Below, piece after piece: positions 41,769 through 50,229 of a stretch of DNA of 64,000 nucleotides. Source of the DNA: an uncultured Luteitalea sp. GTDB lineage: Bacteria > Acidobacteriota > Vicinamibacteria > Vicinamibacterales > Vicinamibacteraceae. Below the pieces are notes generated by a model that was not told the origin of the DNA, ran no database searches, and worked only from the letters and a program-made list of their open reading frames with translations. Position 1 is the stretch's first letter. Each line of letters starts with the position of its first letter. The DNA lies in contig CAKTDA010000003.1 in NCBI GenBank assembly GCA_934541105.1, positions 1-64,000 of the forward strand. The letters are read 5' to 3'. The position numbers and the translations under genes are program-made.

Positions 41769-42860
41769 GTGAACCGCCCATACCTTGAAACGCTGTGCAA
41801 GGGAACGCTTTCCAGGTTGCCTGGCAAAGCCATCTTCCAGCGAGAGCCGCTGCCGGTTCGACCGGCGTGGTCGCGTGTCCAGGGCATGATGCTCGGTCTG
41901 GCCATCGGTGATGCGCTTGGCAACACGAGTGAGGCGCAGCTGCCAGAGCGGCGTCGCCTGCGGTACGGCGAGATCAGGGACTACCTGCCGAACCATCACG
42001 TCGGCGGCGAGCGAAGAGGCGCGCCTTCGGACGACTCGCAGATGGCCTTCTGGACGCTCGAACAGATGGTCCTCGACAGGAGCTACATCCCCGAACACGT
42101 GGCGCGGACGTTCGCAACGCGTCGCATCTTCGGCATCGGCTCGGCCGTTCGCGAGTTCGTGAGCGAGATTCGGGAGGGCACGCCCTGGCACGAGGCCGCG
42201 CCGGAGTCCGCAGGAAACGGCGCGTTGATGCGGATTGCCCCCATAGTGATTCCGCACCTTGTACGGCCCTCGGCGGAACTGTGGGTCGATGCCGCCGTCC
42301 TGTCGCTGACGACGCACAGGGACCCTGCGGCGACGGCGTCGAGCCTCGCATTCGTGTCCGTGCTCTGGCAGTTGCTCGGCGCCGAGGCGGCACCGTCGCC
42401 CGATTGGTTTCGGGCGGAGTTCCTGCAGATTCTCGGGGAACTCGAAACGGGGCAGCAGTACTCGCCACGGGGTGGCTGGTACAGCGGCCAAACGGGAACG
42501 TTTTCCGAACTCGTGACGCGGCGAATCGAGGATGCCTGCGATCGGGGATGGTCGGTGCTGGACGCGTGCGACGCGTTCTACTCCGGTGCCTATCTCCTCG
42601 AGACCTTGCCATGCGTGATCTACCTGCTGATGCGGTGCGCGCACGATCCGGAAGAAGCCATCGTCCGCGCGGTGAACGACACCTATGACAACGACACCGT
42701 CGCTGCCATCGTCGGCGCGGCTGTCGGTGCACTGCACGGCATCGACGCGCTTCCCCGCCGCTGGCGCGACGCGCTGACGGGACGCACCGGGGCCGACGAC
42801 GACGGTCGCATGTTCGAGATCCTCGATCAGGCGAGAGAGGTCTTCGACCCCGGCGCGTAG
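41769..42860 (+). CDS. ADP-ribosylglycohydrolase family protein
   Basis: 363 aa. DraG/ARH-type motifs are present: Gly-Leu-Ala-Ile-Gly-Asp-Ala-Leu-Gly-Asn, Ser-Asp-Asp-Ser-Gln-Met, Ser-Ala-Gly-Asn-Gly-Ala-Leu-Met-Arg, and the metal-binding Asn-Asp-Thr-Tyr-Asp-Asn-Asp-Thr-Val-Ala. Such enzymes remove ADP-ribose from proteins or other targets; the substrate here is unknown. The glycosylase-like gene upstream might point to nucleic-acid targets, but this is a guess. The 3' end overlaps the convergent DUF6933 gene by 34 bases. Confidence 0.82.
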   Translation: MNRPYLETLCKGTLSRLPGKAIFQREPLPVRPAWSRVQGMMLGLAIGDALGNTSEAQLPERRRLRYGEIRDYLPNHHVGGERRGAPSDDSQMAFWTLEQMVLDRSYIPEHVARTFATRRIFGIGSAVREFVSEIREGTPWHEAAPESAGNGALMRIAPIVIPHLVRPSAELWVDAAVLSLTTHRDPAATASSLAFVSVLWQLLGAEAAPSPDWFRAEFLQILGELETGQQYSPRGGWYSGQTGTFSELVTRRIEDACDRGWSVLDACDAFYSGAYLLETLPCVIYLLMRCAHDPEEAIVRAVNDTYDNDTVAAIVGAAVGALHGIDALPRRWRDALTGRTGADDDGRMFEILDQAREVFDPGA

Positions 42861-43402
42861 CCGGAACCGCCAACCGTCTCGCGCACCATCTCCTCCGGGG
42901 TCACGCACCCGAGCGGGATGATGGGAGTGCATGCGAAGAAGTGCATCAGCTCCGCGGGCGTCTCCGGCCCGTCGCCGCGCGCGTGGGTGGCCCTCGCCAT
43001 GAACGCGTAATCGTTCATGGTGCCCAGCACGCTCCGGTCATTCGTTCGGGCGAAGACCACCTCGGACATCTGCTGCCGCTCCTGCTCGACCTGGGCGGCA
43101 GGGACACCGAGGGCGGTGAGGCCGTCGCTCACAGCATCCGTCAGCGCCGCGGTCAGACGCCGCGCGTCCCGTGCGGGAACGATCACGGCAAGGCGCGTGC
43201 GTCCGCTGACGAACAACAGGAACTGCTGCCGACCGAGTCGCACTCGTTGCCATACCAGTCGCCGAGTCGCGTCGAGGACACGCCTGGCGACACGACCGCA
43301 GGACGTTTCAATCGCGAGAGGAGCCTCTGCGTGCAACGGAGGACGACCATCGGCGATGCTACGGTACGACACGGAGCCGACCAGCAGGGTGTCGATTCTC
43401 AT
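42827..43402 (-). CDS. DUF6933-like protein, 191 aa
   Basis: A soluble protein resembling the DUF6933 family as I recall it. It contains Phe-Ala-Arg-Thr-Asn-Asp-Arg-Ser-Val-Leu-Gly-Thr-Met-Asn-Asp-Tyr-Ala, which is the most conserved stretch. The function of the family is not known to me. The gene is convergent with the ADP-ribosylglycohydrolase gene and precedes no close partner. The start at 43402 gives a good N-terminus. Confidence 0.65.
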   Translation of the reverse strand: MRIDTLLVGSVSYRSIADGRPPLHAEAPLAIETSCGRVARRVLDATRRLVWQRVRLGRQQFLLFVSGRTRLAVIVPARDARRLTAALTDAVSDGLTALGVPAAQVEQERQQMSEVVFARTNDRSVLGTMNDYAFMARATHARGDGPETPAELMHFFACTPIIPLGCVTPEEMVRETVGGSGYAPGSKTSLA

Positions 43403-43423
43403 TTCGGCTCCTTCAGCCCCAGG

Positions 43424-44395
43424 CTAGTTCATCGCCGTCAGCTGGAAATCGATCTGATGCTGGCAGTCCGGGCAGATGGCCATCCAACCCGCGCGGCCGC
43501 ACAGGCGCGCCCAGGTCCATGACGGGCTGCTGAAGTACAGCCACTCGAGCTCCGCCGGTGGGCGGCCGCACCCGAGGCAGCCTTCCTCGGCGACGGGCGG
43601 GCTGTCCAGAGCATCCTCGAGGCTTCGCGGCCTTGGTGTCCGCCCGCGACAGGCTTCGACGTCGGCCCACGGGAAGAAGCCACGGATCTGGCGGGCTCGC
43701 CGTTCCTGGCGGTTCGGCATGTAACGACGGCGGGCGGCGCGCAGCGTCGCCGGGCTGCCCTTCGGCGCCTTCGAGAAGCGCCAGACACCGGCACGGATGC
43801 CGGCTGCTCGCAGCCGCCGGAAGTCATCGACGCGTTCCGACCAGAGCCCCCCGTCGTGCCGCAAGACGTCGACGAGTCGCACGCCGCGCACCTGCCCACG
43901 CGTTCGCCTGTACAGGAAGAGTTCGGGGGCACGCGGGAGTCGCGGTTCCAGCATCGCGATTCGCGTCAGCCTGTCGCGCCGCGACAGATACTCGACGAGC
44001 GCTCCCAGTGATTGGCCATCGAGCGACGTGACGCTGTCGTCGGCCCTGTTCATGCGCTCGATCACCTCGGCCTGCAGGGCGGCCAACTCACGGGCGTCGA
44101 GAGCATCAAGCTGCGGCTGTCGATGTCGCATCGCCAGCAGCACGTCCCACGTACTCGGAAAAAGCCGTGCGCCATGGAACGTCGTCGCGCCGTCAGCCGC
44201 GCGGCGATGCCGCCAGCGGCGCAGCACGGTGCGAAGCGGCCAGGCCTCGAAGTAATGGTCCGGCACGCGTCCGGGCGGCGCGATGGTGCGCAGTGTGGCC
44301 TTGCGCGAGATCCCCAGCGGAACATCGAAGTCCGTGAAGTCCGCTTCGTGATAGACGAGTGGCGGATCGGCTTCAGGTGGTTTCGAGAACGACAC
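43424..44395 (-). CDS. unknown protein with a C-terminal zinc-ribbon-like motif, 323 aa
   Basis: I chose the GTG at 44395 because AGGAG stands eight bases upstream; the frame could start at 44488 but without a ribosome site. The N-terminal part has no recognised domain and many Arg residues. The C-terminal part has cysteines in Gly-Cys-Leu-Gly-Cys-Gly-Arg and Ile-Cys-Pro-Asp-Cys-Gln-His, which form a likely four-cysteine zinc site. Function unknown. It lies 21 bases upstream of the DUF6933 gene on the same strand, so the two may be co-transcribed. Confidence 0.6.
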   Translation of the reverse strand: MSFSKPPEADPPLVYHEADFTDFDVPLGISRKATLRTIAPPGRVPDHYFEAWPLRTVLRRWRHRRAADGATTFHGARLFPSTWDVLLAMRHRQPQLDALDARELAALQAEVIERMNRADDSVTSLDGQSLGALVEYLSRRDRLTRIAMLEPRLPRAPELFLYRRTRGQVRGVRLVDVLRHDGGLWSERVDDFRRLRAAGIRAGVWRFSKAPKGSPATLRAARRRYMPNRQERRARQIRGFFPWADVEACRGRTPRPRSLEDALDSPPVAEEGCLGCGRPPAELEWLYFSSPSWTWARLCGRAGWMAICPDCQHQIDFQLTAMN

Positions 44396-44635
44396 GTACG
44401 CGACTCCTGTTGACGAAGTGACCGGTGACGCTCCGTGATGGAGCGTGCACGACAGGACGCGTCTCGTCCGTTCCGTCTGACAGGTCATCCGCTCGTAGCC
44501 GATGTGTACCAGTTGGCCCCAGCTCTCTGGTCACACCCCGTTGAATCCTGCCGCGTAACGGCAGGACAATCGGCTGCTACACAACACGTTCCGGAACGCA
44601 CAAGCAAGCTGATCTGCACGGCAAGGAGGTGCAGC

Positions 44636-47600
44636 ATGACAGTGACGCGCAGCGTGCTCCGGAGAGTCGCCGGCGTGGTCATCGGCCTCGTGGTGATGAC
44701 CGCTGCAGCCGCGACTGCCTCCGGACAAGTGTTGTACGGGTCGGTCGTCGGCACCCTCAGCGATGCGACGGGAGCCATCGTTCCCGGCGCAACGGTCGTG
44801 GTCACGAACAACGACACCGGCCTGACGCGACAGACGGTGACCGACGAGAACGGCTACTACGCCATCCCCAACCTCCTCGAAGGCACGTACGACCTCGCGG
44901 TGACGGCGAGCGGCTTCAGGCCGTACAGGCAGACCGGCATCGCGATCTCGATCAACCGCGTGACGCGCGTGGACGCGACCATCGACGTGGGCGCCGTGAC
45001 CGAGCAGGTCAGCGTGGAGGCGAGCACGGCGGCCCTGCAGACGAACAAGGCCGACGTCAGCGTGAGCCTGGACACGAGGGCAATGGAGAACCTGCCGCTG
45101 TCGGGCTACCGCAACTTCCAGTCGCTGATCAACCTGGTTCCGGGCGCCACGCCGGCTCGCTTCCAGAACGCCGTCACCGACACGCCGGGGCGCTCCCTGT
45201 CGACGAACGTCAACGGCCAGGAGCGCGGGGCCAACAACATGCGCGTGGACGGCGCCGCCAACATCCTCGTGACGTTGCCGCATCACGCGGTGTACGTACC
45301 GCCGATCGAGAGCGTGCAGGAGGTCAACATCTCGACGAACAACTTCGAGGCCGAACAGGGCATGACCGGCGGCGCGGCCGTGACCGTCATCACCAAGTCG
45401 GGGACGAACACGTTCCGGGGCACGGCGTTCACGATGTACGACAGCGCCGCCATGCGCGCGTTCACGTGGGACGAGAACCGCGCCGGGGCCACCGAGAAGC
45501 CAGAGGGTAAACGCAGCATCACCGGCGGGAGCCTTGGTGGGCCGATTCGCAGGAACGGGTTGTTCTTCTTCGCGAACTGGGAAGGCACCTTCGAGCGGAC
45601 CGGCTTCTCGCGGCTGTTCGCGGTGCCGACCGAGGACTTCCGCACCGGCGACTTCAGCCGCACCCTCGGGGCACCCATCCTGAGCGCCGCCGGCACGCCC
45701 ATCATGGTTCCGACGACCGAGGGGAGCACGACTGCCCTGCGGGAGGGCATGATCTTCGACCCGTTCACAGGAGATCAGGACGGGACCGGCAGGTCGGTGT
45801 TCTCGAGCGGCGGCCAGATCAACGTCATCCCGGAAGGCCGCCTGAACGCGTCGATGATGCGGATGCTGGCGCTCGTGCCCCTGCCGAATCGACCCGGCGA
45901 CACCGAGAACTACTTCAACACCGGTGTGCAGCCGTTGAACCGCAACAACGTGGACGGCAAGGTGAACTGGAACCGCAACGAGCGGCATCAGCTGTGGTTC
46001 AAGTACAGCATGATGAAGGCCCGTGTCAGCGGCGAGTTCGGCCTCGGCGACGCGGGCGGCCCGTGCCTGTGTGGCGGCGGGCTCGGCACCGGCTCCACGC
46101 TGGTGCAGATTGCCGGCATCGGGCAGACCTACACGGTCTCGCCGACGTTCCTGATCGACGGCACCTTCGGATGGACGCGATTCGGGCAGGACGTGGAGCC
46201 GCCCGATCTCGGCACCAACTTCGGCCTCGACGTGCTGGGGATTCCCGGCACCAACGGTCCCGACCCGCGCGAGAGCGGCATGCCGCCGATGTACATCTCG
46301 GGCTACGCGGATCTCGGGAACAACGAAGGCTGGAACCCGCTCTACCGGAACGACCAGTCCTACACCGCCAACGTCAACGCGAGCTGGGTGAAGGACAGGC
46401 ACGACATCCGGTTCGGGTTCGACTTCGTCCACCACCTGATGAACCACTGGCAGCCCGAACTGGGGGAGGGCCCGCGCGGGGCGTTCCACTTCGATCCCGG
46501 CGTGACGGCCCTGAATCCCGACGCGCTCGATGCCACCGTGGGATTCCAGGATGGCGCGCCCTCCTTCGAGAACGACTGGAACGGCCTCGCGGCATTCGTG
46601 CTCGGCACACCGTCGGCATCCGGCAAGAGCAGCCAGTTCATCAAGATGAACAGCTTCGAGAACCAGTACGCGCTCTACGTCCGCGATCGCTGGCGTACCA
46701 CGGACAGGTTGACGGTCGATCTCGGACTCCGCTGGGAGCTCTATCCGAATCGGTGGCGCTCGGGCGGCCTCGGGATCGAGTCGTACGACCCCACCACGAA
46801 CGAGGCGTTGATTGGCGGCAGGGGTGACGTGCCGCAGGACAACGGCGTCGGCTTCAGCAAGACGCTCTTCGCCCCTCGCCTTGGCCTTGCCTATCGTCTG
46901 GGCGACAAGACCGTCATCCGGACCGGCTATGGCATCACCTATCACTCGCACCCGTGGGGTGCCCAGGCACTGCGCGGGTGGTATCCACTGACGCTCGTCG
47001 CATCGTTCTCAGGCATCAACGGCTACCAGCCTGTGACCACCGATCGCGCCTACGCGGCCGCCGGCGTGCCCAACGCGCCGCTCGGGTCCGACGTCGGCAT
47101 CCCATCGATCTGCTGCCCCGACATCAGCACGGGCCGCGTCCCCTTGCCGGCCGTGGCCGAGACGGGCTATCCGCGCGCGAACGCGGAGCTCCGGCGTGGC
47201 TACATCCAGTCCTGGAACCTGATTGGCGAACGCACATTGCCTGGCGACATCACGGCATCCATCGGGTACGTGGGCTCGCGATCGGTCCGGGGCTTCGCGT
47301 TCCTCGACATCAACGCCTCGCAGGTGCCCGGCTCCGGCGACGAGGGACGTCCGCTCTTCGCGCCGTTCGGCCGCACGACGCCCACGCGGGAGTGGGACGG
47401 CCGCACGCACAGCATCTACCATGCGTTGCAGGCGACACTGAACCGCCGCTTCAGGGGCGGCATGCTCCTCCGCGGCGCCTACACGTGGTCCAAGGCCATC
47501 GACGAGGCGCCCTACTCGGACTGGACCGAGTTCCGCTACAACGCCGCCAGCGTGTTCCATCGGAACCGGGCGTTGGCCGATCACGACATCCCCCACATCC

Positions 47601-48139
47601 TTCAACTGGCGGCCGTGTACGAGCTGCCATTCGGCCCGGAGAAGAAGTGGATGACGTCCGGGCTCCCCAGCGTGCTCCTCGGAGGCTGGCAGGTGAATGG
47701 CGTCTTTGCCGCGTATGCTGGCCGTCCGTTCAACCTGACGGCCTCGGGTTCGTCGCTGAACATGCCGGGCAACCAGCAGACGCCCGACCAGGTCAGCGAT
47801 GATGTGGAGGTGTTCGGCAACGTGGGAGACGACGGCACGTACTTCGACACGACGGCATTCGCACGCGTCAGCGAGGTCCGCTTCGGCGACGTGGGTCGCA
47901 ACTCCATGCGCGGGCCCGGAGTCGTGAATCTCGATCTCGGGCTGTTCCGTGCCTTCAAGGTGAGGACGTGGCAGCTGCAGTTCCGACTGGAGGCGTTCAA
48001 CGTCACGAACACGCCGCATTTCGCCAATCCGAACGGCAACGTCAACAGCGCGAACTTCGGTCGTGTGCTCGCGACACAGGGCGCCGACGCCATGGGACGT
48101 TCGCGCCAGTTTCGCGTAGGGGCGCGCCTGTCGTTCTAG
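44636..48139 (+). CDS. TonB-dependent receptor, Oar-like
   Basis: 1167 aa outer-membrane protein. The ATG at 44636 has AAGGAGG at 44623-44629. A signal peptide (first ~30 residues) is followed by a carboxypeptidase-like regulatory domain (about 30-115, with Gly-Ala-Thr-Val-Val-Val-Thr-Asn and Gly-Tyr-Tyr-Ala-Ile-Pro-Asn-Leu). A plug region follows with Val-Asn-Gly-Gln-Glu-Arg-Gly and Val-Ile-Thr-Lys-Ser-Gly-Thr-Asn, then a long beta-barrel ending in Arg-Leu-Ser-Phe. This layout is very common in Acidobacteriota. Substrate unknown, perhaps oligosaccharides or peptides. A small hairpin (44547-44565) lies upstream, and a strong hairpin follows the stop. Confidence 0.9.
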   Translation: MTVTRSVLRRVAGVVIGLVVMTAAAATASGQVLYGSVVGTLSDATGAIVPGATVVVTNNDTGLTRQTVTDENGYYAIPNLLEGTYDLAVTASGFRPYRQTGIAISINRVTRVDATIDVGAVTEQVSVEASTAALQTNKADVSVSLDTRAMENLPLSGYRNFQSLINLVPGATPARFQNAVTDTPGRSLSTNVNGQERGANNMRVDGAANILVTLPHHAVYVPPIESVQEVNISTNNFEAEQGMTGGAAVTVITKSGTNTFRGTAFTMYDSAAMRAFTWDENRAGATEKPEGKRSITGGSLGGPIRRNGLFFFANWEGTFERTGFSRLFAVPTEDFRTGDFSRTLGAPILSAAGTPIMVPTTEGSTTALREGMIFDPFTGDQDGTGRSVFSSGGQINVIPEGRLNASMMRMLALVPLPNRPGDTENYFNTGVQPLNRNNVDGKVNWNRNERHQLWFKYSMMKARVSGEFGLGDAGGPCLCGGGLGTGSTLVQIAGIGQTYTVSPTFLIDGTFGWTRFGQDVEPPDLGTNFGLDVLGIPGTNGPDPRESGMPPMYISGYADLGNNEGWNPLYRNDQSYTANVNASWVKDRHDIRFGFDFVHHLMNHWQPELGEGPRGAFHFDPGVTALNPDALDATVGFQDGAPSFENDWNGLAAFVLGTPSASGKSSQFIKMNSFENQYALYVRDRWRTTDRLTVDLGLRWELYPNRWRSGGLGIESYDPTTNEALIGGRGDVPQDNGVGFSKTLFAPRLGLAYRLGDKTVIRTGYGITYHSHPWGAQALRGWYPLTLVASFSGINGYQPVTTDRAYAAAGVPNAPLGSDVGIPSICCPDISTGRVPLPAVAETGYPRANAELRRGYIQSWNLIGERTLPGDITASIGYVGSRSVRGFAFLDINASQVPGSGDEGRPLFAPFGRTTPTREWDGRTHSIYHALQATLNRRFRGGMLLRGAYTWSKAIDEAPYSDWTEFRYNAASVFHRNRALADHDIPHILQLAAVYELPFGPEKKWMTSGLPSVLLGGWQVNGVFAAYAGRPFNLTASGSSLNMPGNQQTPDQVSDDVEVFGNVGDDGTYFDTTAFARVSEVRFGDVGRNSMRGPGVVNLDLGLFRAFKVRTWQLQFRLEAFNVTNTPHFANPNGNVNSANFGRVLATQGADAMGRSRQFRVGARLSF

Positions 48140-48162
48140 CGGGCCGCGTCGCAGTCGACAAA

Positions 48163-48192
48163 GGTCCATGGAGGCGACGGCCTCCATGGACC
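48163..48192. terminator. 13-bp hairpin, likely bidirectional terminator
   Basis: GGTCCATGGAGGC and GCCTCCATGGACC are perfect arms around a four-base loop. On the minus strand the stem is followed by TTTGTC. It sits between the TonB receptor stop and the convergent decayed gene, as expected for a shared terminator. Confidence 0.65.
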
Positions 48193-48212
48193 ACGATCAC
48201 AGTGGGCCCGCT

Positions 48213-49424
48213 TCACGGCAGCGGCGTGGCGCGCACGTTCGTGCCCGCACTCCAGGTGACACCGTCTGCGTCCGAGTAGCTCGACGCCTCGACGACGATC
48301 GGCGTCGCCGCAGAGACGATGGCGCTCGACACTTTCCCGATCGACGTCGAGAAGTCGGTGCCGACGTCGACGGTCAGCCGCGACGATCCGGCAACCGTGT
48401 AGGTGCGGGTCTCGACGGTGCCGTCTGGCGCGTACACAGCATATCGCCGGCGTACCGCGTGAACCGCGTGCCACCCGGCACGACGTGGTGCTCGGTGTGG
48501 ACGACGCCGGCATCGCCCGCCACGTCGATCGTCACGTCTGCCGGGTTCGCTTCGGCGTTCGCGATCTGCCGATCGTCGTCGAGCGCGCGATCTCGGGCTC
48601 GAGCGTGTCCACCCACAACGTGAGCCGGCTGCGCGGCTGGACGACGTAGCGGCGCAGGATCGGCGCGGCAGGCGCCGCACGCAGGAACGTGACGTCCACG
48701 TCCACGGCGACGTCGTGCGTGTTGGCGAGCAGGTAGAACAGGTCGAACGGACCGTGCGTCGCGCCTTCGGCGAGGTACCACGTCGTGGACGGCGCGATGG
48801 CCGTCTCCGCGCCGGAACCATAGCACCGTACCCGCGTCGATGTCCGTGGTCGTGGTCCATGTGACGATGCCGTCGCCGGTGATTGACGCGGTGAACGCGC
48901 CTGCATTGGCATCCCAGCCTCGGTCGGTGAACACGATCTCCGTACCGCTGGTGATGTCGGTCAGCGTCGCCAGCGTGATGGTGTCGGCGACGGCTGACCA
49001 GCCCAGGACGACGATGTCTCCGGGCACGAGGGTAGTTTGGAGCACGTGCGGCTAGGCCGGGGCTGCGTACGCGAGATGGCGTGCGACGTCGCCATGGCGG
49101 GCTTCGAGGTGCCAGTTGCCTCCGAGCGTCGCGGCGCCTGTCAGGTCAGTTGATGCGGCCACGTCCGCGCCGATGCCGAAGGTGCGTGGCCAGTTGCGTC
49201 AGGCCGTCGCCCGCGCCATCGAGTACGAGGAGGTCCGCACCGCGAGGGCGACTCGCGGCGAGCACCTCCCACTCCGGCAGGTCGTCGAAGACGACAACGA
49301 GTTCCCGTGACGCCGACGCTACGCGCAGGTTCGATGGTTCCGGACCGCCCGTGCCGTGGAGTTGAGCCGTCAGGCCCAGTGAGAACGCGAGGACGAGGAC
49401 ACGGGTGACCGAGCGCGAGAGCAT
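48213..49424 (-). pseudogene. decayed exported gene with DUF4347 and repeat domain
   Basis: The N-terminus (from 49424) has a signal peptide, then a DUF4347-like segment with Glu-Leu-Val-Val-Val-Phe-Asp-Asp and Val-Leu-Asp-Gly-Ala-Gly-Asp-Gly-Leu. A frameshift with loss of the middle follows near 49150. The next frame carries Ala-Ser-Thr-Asp-Leu-Thr-Gly-Ala-Ala-Thr-Leu-Gly-Gly-Asn-Trp and meets a stop near 49050. Further parts read in three frames. They include Thr-Trp-Tyr-Leu-Ala-Glu-Gly-Ala-Thr-His-Gly-Pro-Phe-Asp of a common secreted repeat domain and the final Trp-Ser-Ala-Gly-Thr-Asn. At least three disruptions are present, so no full product is made. Confidence 0.7.
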
Positions 49425-49568
49425 GAGGTAGAGGGCTCGGGCCGGCTGGGCACACAGGTTTGCATGGCGGCGGCCCGATGCCGGGGAATCGGCACGATCG
49501 GGTCGTTTCGTGAGCGGAGTGCTGGTGCTCGCGTCGTGTGCCGGGGGTGTCGCCGTGAGGCATCGCGC

Positions 49569-49967
49569 TCAGACCAGCGGCACGCCCGTGGCCTCCGCGG
49601 CCCTCTGCAGCTCGCGATCGCGCGTGGCGAGCGGCAGCCCGCGCCTGATGGCGCTCTCGAGGTAGAGCGCGTCGTAAACCGTGAGCCCGTGGGCGCGGGC
49701 CAGGTCGAGTGCACGCGTGGGCGTACGCACAGGTGCCTCCACCTCGATCGGCAAGCCGGCAAGGACGTCCAGCAGGCGATCGGCGAGCGCGCGGGTGATG
49801 CGCCCGCGCCGCTCGGCCTGCACGAGCACGTTGGCAATCTCGGCGGGGAAGAGTGCGGGCACGACGGCGCCCTCGGCGACGACGTGTTCCAGGAGCGCCT
49901 CCGTCGCGGGCGTGACTTCGTCGGCAAACAGCCAGGCAACGGCTACGGAGACGTCGACGACAAGCAT
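49569..49967 (-). CDS. vapC: VapC-type PIN-domain toxin
   Basis: 132 aa. The PIN acidic residues are present: Asp5, Glu43, Asp99 and Asp117, in Val-Val-Asp-Val-Ser-Val, Pro-Ala-Glu-Ile-Ala-Asn, Tyr-Asp-Ala-Leu-Tyr-Leu-Glu and Ala-Thr-Arg-Asp. Such toxins cleave tRNA or rRNA. The antitoxin gene ends one base upstream of this start, so the pair is an operon. The motif set is complete and the toxin should be active. Confidence 0.85.
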   Translation of the reverse strand: MLVVDVSVAVAWLFADEVTPATEALLEHVVAEGAVVPALFPAEIANVLVQAERRGRITRALADRLLDVLAGLPIEVEAPVRTPTRALDLARAHGLTVYDALYLESAIRRGLPLATRDRELQRAAEATGVPLV

Positions 49968-49968
49968 G

Positions 49969-50205
49969 TCAGGGTCGCCCGCCGTCGCGCAGCTTGCGCA
50001 CGCTCAGGCCACGCAGCCGCGCGCCAGTCCGGATCGTCCGCAGGTCCTCGAGCAGGCCCACAGGATCAGCGGGCGCGTCGTCTACGGGTACGAGCCGCGC
50101 AACCGCCCGCCCGTGGCGCGTGATGGTGAACTGCTCGCCGCGCTCCACCCGCTCCAGCAGTGCCGGCAGGTGGGTCTTTGCCTCATAGGCGCCGATGGTA
50201 GACAC
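49969..50205 (-). CDS. Phd/YefM-family antitoxin
   Basis: 78 aa. The N-terminus Ile-Gly-Ala-Tyr-Glu-Ala-Lys-Thr-His-Leu-Pro-Ala-Leu-Leu-Glu and Ile-Thr-Arg-His-Gly-Arg-Ala-Val-Ala-Arg-Leu is typical of Phd/YefM antitoxins, which bind the promoter and neutralise the toxin. The C-terminal tail should wrap the downstream PIN toxin. Confidence 0.85.
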   Translation of the reverse strand: MSTIGAYEAKTHLPALLERVERGEQFTITRHGRAVARLVPVDDAPADPVGLLEDLRTIRTGARLRGLSVRKLRDGGRP

Positions 50206-50229
50206 ACGACTAGTCTACAACCGGTCTGA

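Noticed and set aside
44531..46951. Very long minus-strand frame inside the TonB receptor gene
   Set aside because: It is a shadow frame in GC-rich DNA with His-, Arg- and Val-rich composition. The plus-strand receptor explains the region.
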